64,000 nt of DNA, taken from assembly GCA_012798135.1 (NCBI GenBank), contig JAAZNU010000030.1, positions 59,332 through 123,331 on the forward strand, written 5' to 3'. Shown here one piece after another: positions 45,147 through 54,531 of the stretch. The translations under genes and the position numbers were made by a program. The notes beneath the pieces were generated by a model, which did no database searches, had not been told where the DNA came from, and worked only from the letters and a program-made list of their open reading frames with translations. This DNA comes from Veillonellaceae bacterium. GTDB taxonomy: Bacteria > Bacillota_C > Negativicutes > UBA1444. Positions within the stretch are counted from its first letter, which is position 1, and every line of letters begins with the position of its first letter.

Positions 45147-45361
45147 GGTACCGCCTCCCGTAAAAAACTAAACAGGTGGCTTTTCCGGGACCCCGGGTCG
45201 GGCAGATCCGCGAGTTGGCAGCCCTGAAATTAACGGAACAGTCTGCCCGATCGTATATTATTCGGTTAAGCCGTCGGCTATTCCTGTGATTATTTTTCAC
45301 GCCGGCAAACAATACTGCGGCAATAATAAGGTTGCTTTATATACCTGTTCTTGAAGGTTTT

Positions 45362-45389
45362 TTGAATATTGTGTCGAATTTAATATAGT
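45362..45389 (+). promoter_or_regulatory. Possible promoter of the soluble chemoreceptor gene
   Basis: TTGAAT at 45362-45367 and TATAGT at 45384-45389, 16 nt apart, about 30 bp before the GTG start. Confidence 0.45.
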
Positions 45390-45420
45390 CTAGATTTTTT
45401 TGCGGGGAGGTAATGGCAGG

Positions 45421-46260
45421 GTGCAGCAGGACAATGCGCGCATATTGGGATGTTTCGATTATGTATTGCCATTTATGAATGAGTTGTTGGTCGACGATGT
45501 CAGCGTGTGTATGACGGACTGCGAAAAGGTATTGATGTACCGGCCGGGAAGGAAATTTGATTTGAAAATTCAGCCGGGGCGGCCGTTGGAACCGAAGATG
45601 GCGGCGTACCAGGCCATTCATAACCAGAAAAGAATCGTGACCCGGGTTGATGCGTCCCTGCATGGGATTCCCTTCATCGCGGTAGCAATTCCACTCTACA
45701 ATGAAGCGAAAGAAGTCATTGGCTCGGCCATCGTTACCCAGTCCGTGGAACGGCAGGATACCTTGCTGCAGGTGGCGGCGGCCCTGTCGGACAGCATCAA
45801 TGTTTTGGCGAGCACGACCGAGGAAATTTCCGCCCAGACGCAGGAGATTTCCGCAGTGAGCCAGACATTGGTGAAAGTATCCCGCGATTCCCAGAATCGG
45901 GTGCAGGAAACCGACCAAGTCATCGGATTCATTAAAAATATTGCCGGCCAGACCAATCTGTTGGGCCTGAATGCGGCCATTGAGGCGGCCCGGGTCGGCG
46001 ACCAGGGCCGGGGATTCGGCGTGGTCGCCCAGGAGATTCGCAAGCTGGCCATCGATAGCGCCGATTCCATCAAAAAAATCGATGCAATGATTAAATCCGT
46101 TCAGGCTGACAGCAAGCAGACCAATGACCAAACCGAACATATCAGCATCGTATTGGGCGAGATTGCGAATGCGATTACCCAAGTTACCAACGCGGTGCAG
46201 GAAGCGAATGCGCAAGCCCGTAAATTGGGCGAGATGGCGGAAAATCTGTTGCAGTCCTGA
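45421..46260 (+). CDS. Soluble methyl-accepting chemotaxis-like protein
   Basis: The product is about 279 aa and has no membrane segment. Residues 1-110 form a small sensor region with Cys residues ([23 protein letters not shown]), and the rest is a short MCP signalling helix pair with the conserved tip [20 protein letters not shown], then [19 protein letters not shown] 45421 is placed 10 nt after GGGGAGG. Similar short proteins act as cytoplasmic receptors. The Cys-containing region could hold a cofactor or metal, which is speculation. Confidence 0.87.
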   Translation: MQQDNARILGCFDYVLPFMNELLVDDVSVCMTDCEKVLMYRPGRKFDLKIQPGRPLEPKMAAYQAIHNQKRIVTRVDASLHGIPFIAVAIPLYNEAKEVIGSAIVTQSVERQDTLLQVAAALSDSINVLASTTEEISAQTQEISAVSQTLVKVSRDSQNRVQETDQVIGFIKNIAGQTNLLGLNAAIEAARVGDQGRGFGVVAQEIRKLAIDSADSIKKIDAMIKSVQADSKQTNDQTEHISIVLGEIANAITQVTNAVQEANAQARKLGEMAENLLQS

Positions 46261-46296
46261 GCGGGGGACACACTTCAAGTTTACGCGGTGTTTGTC

Positions 46297-46339
46297 AGTT
46301 ACGGCTTTGGAACAAAATCTGGAGCCGTAACTTTTTTTT
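46297..46339 (+). terminator. Terminator after the soluble chemoreceptor gene
   Basis: GTTACGGCT (46298-46306) pairs with AGCCGTAAC (46323-46331), followed by eight T. Confidence 0.85.
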
Positions 46340-46445
46340 GTGGATACATATTCCAAATATCTTGCTGCCGATGGTAAAATATAGACAAGCGTCAACGTCG
46401 CGGACAAGTGCCGACGAATTATATTTTTATGGCGAGGTGGTTGGA

Positions 46446-47288
46446 GTGGACTTTACACAAATGATCTGGATCGTATTCCTGGCGTTTACCGTCTGGCCGA
46501 TGCTCAAACAGCAGAATCTGGCACGAGCCAGATTGCGAGTCCATCAGGCGATTGAAAAAAAGCGGGGATCGCGCCTCATCACAATGATTCACCGACAGGA
46601 AGGTGTCAGCCTGTTAGGAATCCAAATCAGCCGTTACATCGATATCGAGGATTCGGAACAGGTCTTACGGGCAATTCGCATGACTCCTGACGACATGCCG
46701 ATTGATATTGTGTTGCACACACCCGGCGGTCTGGTCTTGGCGGCTGAGCAGATCGCCCATGCGCTGATTCGGCATCCGGCAAAAGTCACAGTCATTATTC
46801 CGCATTTTGCCATGAGCGGGGGAACCTTATTGGCCCTGGCAGCCGATGAGATCATCATGGACTGCAACGCTGTGCTGGGGCCGGTAGACCCGCAGTTGGG
46901 CCAGTATCCGGCGGCTTCGATTTTGCAGGCGGTGGAGCGGAAAAACATCGACCGGGTCGATGACAATACTTTGATCCTGGCGGACATGGCGGCCAAAGCC
47001 GTCAGGCAGGTCGAAGATTTTGTGACTCAGGTTCTGGAAGAGAAGACCCGCGACCGGGCCCGGGAATTGGCAAAAATGTTGACGGAAGGCCGCTGGACGC
47101 ATGACTATCCTATAACCTGCGAAATCATCAAGGGAATGGGACTGCCGATCAACACGACGGATTTTCCAACGGAAGTGTATGAGTTGATGGATTTGTACCC
47201 GCAGCCGCCGCAACGGCGGCCGTCGGTGCAGTATATTCCGTTGCCTTATGGCGACAGGGACCAGAAGCCTAAGCGGATGGGTTCGTAA
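46446..47288 (+). CDS. Membrane-anchored SDH/ClpP-fold serine protease
   Basis: The product is about 280 aa from GTG 46446 (GAGGTGG 5 nt upstream). An N-terminal helix ([15 protein letters not shown]) is followed by a ClpP/crotonase-like domain: [20 protein letters not shown], then [17 protein letters not shown] with the nucleophile Ser in AMSGG, and [12 protein letters not shown]. This is the SDH-type proteinase family (SppA relatives), thought to cleave membrane or signal-peptide fragments. Its C-terminus is proline-rich (PQPPQRRPS). The ZIP transporter gene follows 38 bp later. Confidence 0.87.
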   Translation: MDFTQMIWIVFLAFTVWPMLKQQNLARARLRVHQAIEKKRGSRLITMIHRQEGVSLLGIQISRYIDIEDSEQVLRAIRMTPDDMPIDIVLHTPGGLVLAAEQIAHALIRHPAKVTVIIPHFAMSGGTLLALAADEIIMDCNAVLGPVDPQLGQYPAASILQAVERKNIDRVDDNTLILADMAAKAVRQVEDFVTQVLEEKTRDRARELAKMLTEGRWTHDYPITCEIIKGMGLPINTTDFPTEVYELMDLYPQPPQRRPSVQYIPLPYGDRDQKPKRMGS

Positions 47289-47326
47289 TATCGTGCACTG
47301 ATGCGAGGAAAGGAGAAAGGTACTCG

Positions 47327-48145
47327 GTGGAGTGGCTTCAAACAGTTTCGCCGGTATGGCAGGCGCTTTTGGCAACCCTGTTTACCTGGAGCGTAACGGC
47401 GCTCGGCGCGGCGTTGGTGTTTTTTTTCCGGTCGATCAACAAGACGGTCTTGAACGGAATGTTGGGTTTTGCGGCGGGGGTAATGATTGCGGCCAGTTTC
47501 TGGTCTTTATTGGCGCCGGCGATCGAGATGGCCGAGGACCTGGGACATCGGGCCTGGTTGACGGCGGCGGTCGGTTTTTTAGCTGGCGGCTTGTTCCTGT
47601 GGCTGGTCGATATCACACTGCCGCATTTGCATATGGGATTGGAAAAAGATAAGGCCGAGGGCATCAAAACAAGTTGGCAACGTAGCGTTCTCCTGGTTCT
47701 GGCCATTACGTTGCACAATATTCCGGAAGGCCTGGCTGTCGGTGTTGCTTTCGGCGGCGCGGCTTACAATCTGCCGTCGGCGTCGCTGACCGGCGCCTTG
47801 GCGTTGGCATTAGGCATTGGGTTGCAAAATTTTCCGGAAGGAGCGGCGGTATCCATCCCCCTTCGTCGGGAAGGCTTCAGCCGGATGAAGGCGTTTGTTT
47901 ATGGGCAGGCTTCCGGGTTAGTGGAACCACTCGCCGGGGTATTGGGCGCTTTTGCGGTAATTTCGATGCGTCAGTTGTTGCCCTACGCGCTGGCATTTGC
48001 CGCCGGAGCAATGATTTACGTTGTGGTGGAAGAATTGATCCCCGAGGCGCAGAATAATGCCGGCGGCAGTTCCACCAATGTGGCGACGATTGGCTGCATG
48101 ATTGGTTTTGCGATAATGATGATTTTGGATGTTGCTTTGGGCTGA
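47327..48145 (+). CDS. ZIP-family divalent metal transporter
   Basis: The product is 272 aa with about eight membrane helices. The metal-binding helices 4 and 5 are seen as [15 protein letters not shown] and [17 protein letters not shown], typical of the ZupT/GufA subgroup, which moves Zn2+, Fe2+ or Mn2+ into the cell. GTG 47327 lies after AAGGAGAAAGG. It may be co-transcribed with the upstream protease. Confidence 0.92.
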   Translation: MEWLQTVSPVWQALLATLFTWSVTALGAALVFFFRSINKTVLNGMLGFAAGVMIAASFWSLLAPAIEMAEDLGHRAWLTAAVGFLAGGLFLWLVDITLPHLHMGLEKDKAEGIKTSWQRSVLLVLAITLHNIPEGLAVGVAFGGAAYNLPSASLTGALALALGIGLQNFPEGAAVSIPLRREGFSRMKAFVYGQASGLVEPLAGVLGAFAVISMRQLLPYALAFAAGAMIYVVVEELIPEAQNNAGGSSTNVATIGCMIGFAIMMILDVALG

Positions 48146-48248
48146 TATCCCCCTGGAATACGAAAGGCAGGCAGTAGTAAATTTTTTGAATATTATGTTA
48201 TAATAAAGCCGCATATCGATGTTTCTATTGCAAAGGAGGTGCATTCTT

Positions 48249-48710
48249 ATGCCAAGGCCAAACAAGATTTTGGTAGCGTATGATGGCTCGCCTCATAGCC
48301 GGGAAGCCCTGACTTGGGCCCTTGAGCTCAGCCTGCTTTCCGGGGCTTCGGTTGTAGTGGTAAAAGTAGTGGAACCTGTGCAAATGAATCGCTCCTATGC
48401 ACTTTATCAAGCCGGGTATGGCGCAACTCTCGCCGAGCGGTTCGAAGAAATGCACAAAATTGATGTCCAGCAGATGAAAGATGCGGTTGATGCGGGAAAA
48501 CGGAAGGGCATCGAAGTGAAAACGGAGATACTCTCAGGCAACGTGGCTGCCGCGATTATCGACTATGCCGGCCAAAATGGCGCGGATATGATTGTGGCCG
48601 GCACCAAAGGACACGGAGCGTTGGCGGAACTGCTGATGGGCAGTGTGACTCGCAACTTGGTGAGTTTGTCGCATATTCCGGTATTGGTCGTGAAAAGCCC
48701 GGCAGAATAA
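48249..48710 (+). CDS. Universal stress protein (UspA family)
   Basis: The product is 153 aa from ATG 48249, 8 nt after a perfect AAAGGAGGTG. NKILVAYDGSPHSREALTWA at the N-terminus and the C-terminal nucleotide-binding loop GTKGHGALAELLMGSVTRNL (G-2x-G-9x-G-S/T) mark an ATP-binding type Usp. A variant -10 (TATAAT at 48199) is visible without a clear -35. It is monocistronic with its own terminator. Confidence 0.94.
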   Translation: MPRPNKILVAYDGSPHSREALTWALELSLLSGASVVVVKVVEPVQMNRSYALYQAGYGATLAERFEEMHKIDVQQMKDAVDAGKRKGIEVKTEILSGNVAAAIIDYAGQNGADMIVAGTKGHGALAELLMGSVTRNLVSLSHIPVLVVKSPAE

Positions 48711-48725
48711 CAAACCATGGTGATT

Positions 48726-48762
48726 AAATCAGCCGGTCCCTATAGCGGGTCCGGCTGATTTT
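48726..48762 (+). terminator. Terminator after the UspA gene
   Basis: AAATCAGCCGG, loop, CCGGCTGATTTT. Confidence 0.8.
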
Positions 48763-48859
48763 GCGTTCGGGCGGTCGACATAGACCGCTTTTGGCGGTAA
48801 AATAGCAACAGTTGACATTATAGATTTCCATTGCTGGACACCGATGGAGTGGGGAGATT

Positions 48860-50617
48860 TTGACGAATCGTTATAATCAGCAAACTGATTATGGGACCGA
48901 TCTGATCCGAATACAGGAACTTTCATTTCAATATGCGGAAAGCAGTCACCTCGCCTTGAACAAGGTTGACCTCAATATTCCTGCGGGGCAGTTGTTGTTG
49001 GTAATGGGAACCGCTGGCGCCGGCAAATCTACATTGCTCCAGACATTCAACGCCTTGATTCCCCGGTTCCTGCCAGGTGAGATTTCGGGCCGGATTCGGA
49101 TTGACGGCTTAAATCCCGGTCAAATCGGTGTGAGTGCCATGTCCGGCATTGTGGGGCTGGTCTTCCAGGATTTTGAGCCGCAACTGTTCTCAACGCGAGT
49201 GGATTTGGAAATTGCTTTTGGCATGGAGAATCGAGGAATTGATCCGCAGGAGATGTATGAGCGGGTACGGCGGATTGTTGCCGCGGTTGGGCTGCAAGGA
49301 CTGGAAAACAGTTCGCCGGCGTCTTTATCCGGCGGGCAAAAGCAGCGGTTGGCCATTGGCGCGGTTTTGGCGGCAACTCCTCGCATTTTATGTCTGGACG
49401 AACCCACAACCGACCTGGATCCAGTGGGCAAAGCGGAAATTTTTGCGCTGCTGCGGCAAATGAAGGCGGTGACGAATCCGCTTCCCGGACTTGGCGCCGA
49501 TACGGTGGTGGTCGTGGAGCACGAAATCGAAGAAGCGACCTTTGCCGACCGTATCGTAGTTCTGGAGAAAGGGCAGATTGTCGCCGACGCTCCGGCGCGG
49601 GACATTTTGACCGACGTGGAACTGTTTCAGCGGCTGGGATTGCAGCCTATGCCGCTATGCGATTATTTCTGGCGGCTGGGCGTCAGCCGGGACGTATTGC
49701 CCTTGACGCTGACGGCGGCCGCCGAGCTCTTTAGCAGGGAGAATCTGGCCTTGGACCCCGACTGCATCCAGACTGCTTTGGCCAAGTCGATGGCGCCGGC
49801 GGCCCGTTACGGCGGGGAAATCCTCCGCATCCGCGGGTTACGGTATGCCTTTGATGGTAAAGAGGTTTTGAAAGGCATTGATCTTTCGATTCGGGAACAG
49901 GAGTTCGTCGCGATTTTGGGAGCCAATGGCAGCGGGAAAACCACCCTGGCAAAAACCTTTAACGGTCTGCTGCGGCCCCAGCTGGGAGAAATTCAGCTGG
50001 CCGGCCACGACAGCCGTAAGCTGTCAATTTATGAACTGGGCCAAATCGTCGGTTATGTGTTTCAGAATCCGGATCAACAGATTTTTTGCGACACCGTGTT
50101 TGAAGAAGTGGCTTATGGTCTGAAACTGCGCGGTGTTGCCGAACCCGTGATTCGTGAAAGGGTTGGGGAGGCCTTGACAGCTGTTGGCCTTGCCGATTGT
50201 GAAGCAGAGGACCCGTTTTCGTTGACCAAGGGGCAGCGGCAGCGAGTGGCGCTGGCATCGGTTCTGGCCATCAAACCGAGAATTCTGGTTCTCGATGAAC
50301 CGACTACCGGACTTGACTACAAGGACCAGCGGCGGATGATGGAACTGATTCGGAATTTGAATCAGGCCGGTCACACTATTGTCATGATTACGCATACGAT
50401 GTGGGTGGTCGCTGAATACGCCCACCGGACCGTATTGTTACGCGACGGCATGATTGTTGCCGATGCTCCGACTCGTGATATCTTTGCGGATGAAACCTTG
50501 CTGGCGGCGGTGGCGGCCCGGCCGCCGCAAATCACCCAGTTGGGAAACCGCCTGGGATTCACAGCCCTGTCGGTTGCCGAGTTGGCTAGTTGCACCCGGA
50601 AGGGGGTGCGATTGTGA
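48860..50617 (+). CDS. ECF transporter double ATPase (EcfA-EcfA' fusion, CbiO-like)
   Basis: The product is 585 aa from TTG 48860. Two ABC ATPases are fused head to tail. First half: Walker A GTAGAGKST, signature [15 protein letters not shown], Walker B ILCLDEPTTDLDP. Second half: Walker A GANGSGKTT, signature position LTKGQRQRVALASVL (LSGGQ altered to LTKGQ), Walker B ILVLDEPTTGLD. The fusion supplies both ATPases of an energy-coupling-factor vitamin or metal importer; the partner T-S protein overlaps it by 4 bp. No riboswitch was found upstream to reveal the substrate. Confidence 0.9.
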   Translation: MTNRYNQQTDYGTDLIRIQELSFQYAESSHLALNKVDLNIPAGQLLLVMGTAGAGKSTLLQTFNALIPRFLPGEISGRIRIDGLNPGQIGVSAMSGIVGLVFQDFEPQLFSTRVDLEIAFGMENRGIDPQEMYERVRRIVAAVGLQGLENSSPASLSGGQKQRLAIGAVLAATPRILCLDEPTTDLDPVGKAEIFALLRQMKAVTNPLPGLGADTVVVVEHEIEEATFADRIVVLEKGQIVADAPARDILTDVELFQRLGLQPMPLCDYFWRLGVSRDVLPLTLTAAAELFSRENLALDPDCIQTALAKSMAPAARYGGEILRIRGLRYAFDGKEVLKGIDLSIREQEFVAILGANGSGKTTLAKTFNGLLRPQLGEIQLAGHDSRKLSIYELGQIVGYVFQNPDQQIFCDTVFEEVAYGLKLRGVAEPVIRERVGEALTAVGLADCEAEDPFSLTKGQRQRVALASVLAIKPRILVLDEPTTGLDYKDQRRMMELIRNLNQAGHTIVMITHTMWVVAEYAHRTVLLRDGMIVADAPTRDIFADETLLAAVAARPPQITQLGNRLGFTALSVAELASCTRKGVRL

Positions 50618-52197
50618 ATTTGTTTTTGTATGTTGAGGAGTCGTCCTGGCTGCATCGTACCGATCCCCGCAGTAAGATTGTTGCTCTGATTGCCGTGTTT
50701 TTTCTTGCGTTGGGGCTGCAAGGGGTGCGGTCGTTGCTGGTTTTGGTAGGCGTGCTTCTTGCCGCCGGGCTCAGCGCCGGCTTTGGGGCAGGATTAAGGC
50801 GGATCGCTAGATTGTTGGGCATGATTTTGCTGACAACCACGCTCCTGTGGGGGGGATCGACCGGCAACATCCGGTTCTGGGGGCCATTTACAGTCGATGG
50901 CTTGACCCAGGGACTGACCATGGGCTGCAAAATGTCCATTATGATTATTGGCGGCCTGATTTGGCTCAGTACCACCAAAATAGAAGAAATGTGCATTGGT
51001 ATGGAAAAATTGGGAGTTCCGTATCCAGTGGCTTTTGCTTTTTCCACCGCGATCCGGCTGGTCCCATGGATGGTTGGCAGTTGCCTGACCGTTGCCGAGG
51101 CTCAGCAATCCCGGGGCCTTGATTTAACAAGCGGCAGTATTTTGTCGCGAATCCGCAAGTATATTCCATTGTTGATCCCGGCTTTGGTTAGCGTGATTCG
51201 CAATGCGAACTATTTTTCCATGGCGTTGGAAAGTCGCGGTTTTGGCAGTCGACTCCATCGGACTCCATACCTTCGAATCGGCTTCGGCCGCAATGATGCC
51301 GGGATGGGTTTGGGCCTGCTGGTTCTGTCGGCTGTCTGCCTGCGCCTGCACACGGGAGAGTTTTGGGGTCTTCTTCGGAGCGGACTGATTTTAGTGTCGT
51401 TGTTTTTTGTCTTCATCGTGGTGCTGAGAGTGGCAGTAACCCGCAACAGCGGCAGAGTACTGTGGTTGAATACCCGGATGGTGGTGCTGACCGCTGTGTC
51501 GGCTGCGCTCTATGCCGCCGTGGTGATCCCCTTCAAAGGATTTGTACTGGTTCCGGGCGTCTCGGATTTTCGTCCCGGCATGGCGCTACCGCCTGTGCTT
51601 GGGATTTTGTTTGGCCCGGCAGCCGCCTGGGGCAGCGGATTTGGCTGTATCATCAGTGACTTTTTCGGTTCATTGAGCCCCGGCAGCTTCTTCGGATTCA
51701 TTGGCAATTTTGCCATGGCGTGGCTGCCATACCGGTTGTGGTGGAAAACCGGTCTCGTCCGGCGCGCCGATTTGGAGCCGCTAAGGATCAATTCAACCCG
51801 GAAAGCCGCGAATTTTCTGTTGTTGTCAGTAGGCGGCGCCGCTCTGTGCGCATTGACGATCGGCTGGGGACTGGAGCTGTTGGGGCTGGTGCCATTTAAA
51901 GTATTGGCCCTGCTGATTTTCGTGAACAACTCGGCGCCTGTTCTGCTGCTCAGTTTGCCGATCTTGCTGGTTTTGTACCCGCGGATCAGCCGCTGGGGAT
52001 TGCTCTGGACGGATATTGTCGGGGCAGCGGGAGTTGATGAGAGTATCCAAAAAACCTTCCCGGGAGCGCTGTTTATTGGAACGGGAATTCTACTGGGGCT
52101 GGCCGGCGGTCTGTATATATCCCTGGCAGCGGGGATGAACCCGCTGGTTATTGCTGGTGCCGGTTTGCTGCTGGTTTTTATTGGCGCGATGTTCTGA
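50614..52197 (+). CDS. Fused ECF transporter T and S components
   Basis: The product is about 527 aa from GTG 50614 (after GGAAGGGGG, overlapping the ATPase stop). Residues 1-270 are an EcfT/CbiQ protein: LHRTDPRSKIVALIA, and the two coupling Arg motifs AEAQQSRGLDL and ALESRGFGSRL. After a linker, about 295-430 resemble an S component (TAVSAALYAAVVIPFKGF, LPPVLGILFGPAAAWGSGFG, GFIGNFAMAWLPYRLW). More hydrophobic helices follow to the C-terminus. T and S are usually separate. With the double ATPase, two genes encode the whole importer. The substrate is unknown. Confidence 0.85.
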   Translation: MNLFLYVEESSWLHRTDPRSKIVALIAVFFLALGLQGVRSLLVLVGVLLAAGLSAGFGAGLRRIARLLGMILLTTTLLWGGSTGNIRFWGPFTVDGLTQGLTMGCKMSIMIIGGLIWLSTTKIEEMCIGMEKLGVPYPVAFAFSTAIRLVPWMVGSCLTVAEAQQSRGLDLTSGSILSRIRKYIPLLIPALVSVIRNANYFSMALESRGFGSRLHRTPYLRIGFGRNDAGMGLGLLVLSAVCLRLHTGEFWGLLRSGLILVSLFFVFIVVLRVAVTRNSGRVLWLNTRMVVLTAVSAALYAAVVIPFKGFVLVPGVSDFRPGMALPPVLGILFGPAAAWGSGFGCIISDFFGSLSPGSFFGFIGNFAMAWLPYRLWWKTGLVRRADLEPLRINSTRKAANFLLLSVGGAALCALTIGWGLELLGLVPFKVLALLIFVNNSAPVLLLSLPILLVLYPRISRWGLLWTDIVGAAGVDESIQKTFPGALFIGTGILLGLAGGLYISLAAGMNPLVIAGAGLLLVFIGAMF

Positions 52198-52231
52198 ACG
52201 GCAAACGAATAAGGAATGGATTGGTATCTCA

Positions 52232-53542
52232 ATGACACATTATCGACGATTTGTCCTGTTCATCGTTTTTATCATGTACACCGTGGTGTTCGGGAATCGG
52301 ATCAGTATCGGCGTGACGATTCCGGCGATGATCGATGAGTTTGGCATGACCAATACAGCAGCCGGCGCTCTGTCCGGCTTTTTCTTTCTGGGATATTTTT
52401 TGACCCAGGTTCCGGCCGGATTTTGGATTGCCCGTTTCGGTAGCCGCGGTCTGGTTGGCGTTTCCCTCGGGTTGATGTCGATTTTTCTGTGGCTGTTCGG
52501 TTGTATGTCAACACTGACCTGGGCCGCTTGGTACCGGTTGGGCCTGGGAATATCTCAGGGCCCGATTTCCGTGGGTGGCAATGCGATCATCGGTCAATGG
52601 TTTCCGCCTCGCGAGCAAGCGAGGGCTATTTCGGTGATGGTCGGTTCGACGATGTTGGCGCCGTTCTTATTTCCGCCGTTTGCCTCCTGGTTTATCGTGC
52701 ATTGGGGCTGGCGGAATTTGTTTCAGATGTATGCCGTGGTCGGTCTGCTGACCGCCATCTGGTGGAGCGTGTATATCCGTTCCTGCCCGGAGGAGAGCCC
52801 ACGCTGCTCTCCTGCGGAATTGGCGGTGATCCGCTCCGCGGAGGTATTGCCGCCGGTCGGGCAGCGTCGGCGGCTGCCCGGTTGGGTTTCCCGGATCTTG
52901 TTCATGGGAAAAACGGTGACGGTAGCGGAAACCAAGTCGCAGCTTTTCAAACGGGCCGATCTATGGTGGGTAACGTTGGCCTATTTCTGTTTTGTTTCCG
53001 TGTTTTATGGGATGATTACCTGGCTACCTTCCTATTTTATTAAAGAACGCGGCATGGACATGATTCAGATGGGTTGGCTGGTTTCGGTGCCCTGGGTCGG
53101 CGCTTTCGCCGGTTCCCTGGCCGGCGGTTGGATTGTGGACCACTGGCTGGGTGGCAATCCGCTGCCGGTGATGCGCTGGGGCAGTCTGGCCACGGCGGCT
53201 TCGCTTTATCTATTCGCCGCATCGCCGGCGGGAATGGCCTGGCTGTTGGGCACACTGCTGTTTTTTGGTTTTTTTGTCGGGCTGACGCCACTCGGCTTCA
53301 TGACCTATCCCATACGGCTCGCCGCCCGTGGCATTTATCCGTTGGGGCTTTCGTTCATGAATTCCGGCGGCAACATCGGTGGATTTCTGGCCCCGTTATT
53401 GGCCGGTATGCTGCTGGACCGGTTCGGCAATTACTCGGTAATGTTCACTTATTTCATTAGCTGCGCCATCTTGGCCGCCCTCCTGTCTATGTTGCTTCGG
53501 ACGCCGGTTCAACCGCCGGAACAGGGAACCTGTTCTTCATAA
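52232..53542 (+). CDS. MFS transporter, anion:cation symporter (ACS) type
   Basis: The product is about 436 aa with twelve hydrophobic helices. NRISIGVTIPAMIDEFGMTN, GFFFLGYFLTQVPAGFWIAR, GLGISQGPISVGGNAIIGQW and GVGA-type loops fit the ACS subgroup (hexuronate, glucarate, glycerate-type uptake). ATG 52232 is the only good start; AAGGA lies 16 nt upstream. It is followed by split transketolase genes and a GntR regulator, suggesting uptake of a sugar acid or related compound that they metabolise. Confidence 0.88.
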   Translation: MTHYRRFVLFIVFIMYTVVFGNRISIGVTIPAMIDEFGMTNTAAGALSGFFFLGYFLTQVPAGFWIARFGSRGLVGVSLGLMSIFLWLFGCMSTLTWAAWYRLGLGISQGPISVGGNAIIGQWFPPREQARAISVMVGSTMLAPFLFPPFASWFIVHWGWRNLFQMYAVVGLLTAIWWSVYIRSCPEESPRCSPAELAVIRSAEVLPPVGQRRRLPGWVSRILFMGKTVTVAETKSQLFKRADLWWVTLAYFCFVSVFYGMITWLPSYFIKERGMDMIQMGWLVSVPWVGAFAGSLAGGWIVDHWLGGNPLPVMRWGSLATAASLYLFAASPAGMAWLLGTLLFFGFFVGLTPLGFMTYPIRLAARGIYPLGLSFMNSGGNIGGFLAPLLAGMLLDRFGNYSVMFTYFISCAILAALLSMLLRTPVQPPEQGTCSS

Positions 53543-53700
53543 CTTTTTAAACTTAAACGGTTTTCTGACAGGAAGCCCGATGATTTGGTTACCGGTTGTT
53601 TTCAAAAAACAGGGTTCCGACGCAGGAAACCTGATGGAATTTATGGAATAATGCCAATAGAACAGGTCGCGCACAAATGGGAAGGGGTTGCAAAAAATCA

Positions 53701-54531
53701 ATGGAAAGCATGACAAGACTCAGGGAAATTTGCAAAGATGTGCGGGCCGATATCGTCCGGATGACGGCGGCGGCCGGATCGGGACACCCCGGCGGCAGTT
53801 TGTCGGCGGTTGAGGCGATGACGGTTCTGTATTTCAATGTGCTGCGACATCGGCCGGCCGAGCCGGCTTGGCCGGAGCGCGACCGATTTTTTCTGTCGAA
53901 AGGGCATGCATGTCCAGTGCTGTATTCGGTAATGGCCCGTTCCGGATATTTTCCGGTCGAAGAATTACTGACCCTGCGCAAGTGCGGAACTCGTTTGCAG
54001 GGACACCCGTCTTGCAAGGCCCTGCCGGGCATCGAAGTTTCCAGCGGATCGCTGGGGCAGGGACTGTCCATTGCCAACGGCTTCGCCCTGTCCGCCAAAA
54101 TTAATCGCCAGGATTACCGTGCCTACTGCTTGCTTGGCGATGGTGAATTGCAGGAAGGACAGATCTGGGAGGCCGTTATGACGGCGGCCCATTATAAGCT
54201 CGACAATGTCTGTGCGATTGTGGACTATAACGGCCTGCAAATCGACGGTAATGTGGAAAAGGTGATGGGGATCGCCCCGCTTCAGGAAAAATGGCAGTCC
54301 TTTAACTGGCATGTTATTGAAGCGGACGGACATGATTTAGCTGCTCTGCAGGCGGCGTATGACAGTGCCGGCCAAACCAAGGGAAAACCTTCCGTAATCA
54401 TCATGAAAACCATCAAAGGAAAAGGAATTTCTTTTATGGAAAACGTTCCCGGTTGGCATGGCAAGGCGCCAAACAGCGAGGAACTTCAGCAAGCCTTGGC
54501 TGAAATCTACGGTAAGGAGAATGGTTCATGA
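53701..54531 (+). CDS. Transketolase, N-terminal (thiamine diphosphate-binding) subunit
   Basis: The product is about 276 aa. TAAAGSGHPGGSLSAVEAMT opens the domain; FLSKGHACPVLYSVMA, SSGSLGQGLSIANGFA and the ThDP motif GDGELQEGQIWEAVMTAAHY, then LDNVCAIVDYN are intact. Split transketolases are common in anaerobes and transfer two-carbon units. ATG 53701 follows an AAGGGG region about 12 nt upstream. The stop overlaps the next start (ATGA). Confidence 0.92.
   Translation: MESMTRLREICKDVRADIVRMTAAAGSGHPGGSLSAVEAMTVLYFNVLRHRPAEPAWPERDRFFLSKGHACPVLYSVMARSGYFPVEELLTLRKCGTRLQGHPSCKALPGIEVSSGSLGQGLSIANGFALSAKINRQDYRAYCLLGDGELQEGQIWEAVMTAAHYKLDNVCAIVDYNGLQIDGNVEKVMGIAPLQEKWQSFNWHVIEADGHDLAALQAAYDSAGQTKGKPSVIIMKTIKGKGISFMENVPGWHGKAPNSEELQQALAEIYGKENGS

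Noticed and set aside
45198..45250. Inverted repeat TCGGGCAGA/TCTGCCCGA upstream of the 1230-aa protein gene
   Set aside because: The loop is about 35 nt and there is no T-run or riboswitch consensus on either strand; I cannot support a function.
45296..45333. Possible c-di-GMP riboswitch (CACGCCGGCAAAC) near the GGDEF-EAL gene
   Set aside because: The GEMM core GGACGCAAAGCC and the second stem are missing, and the strand is wrong for the GGDEF gene.
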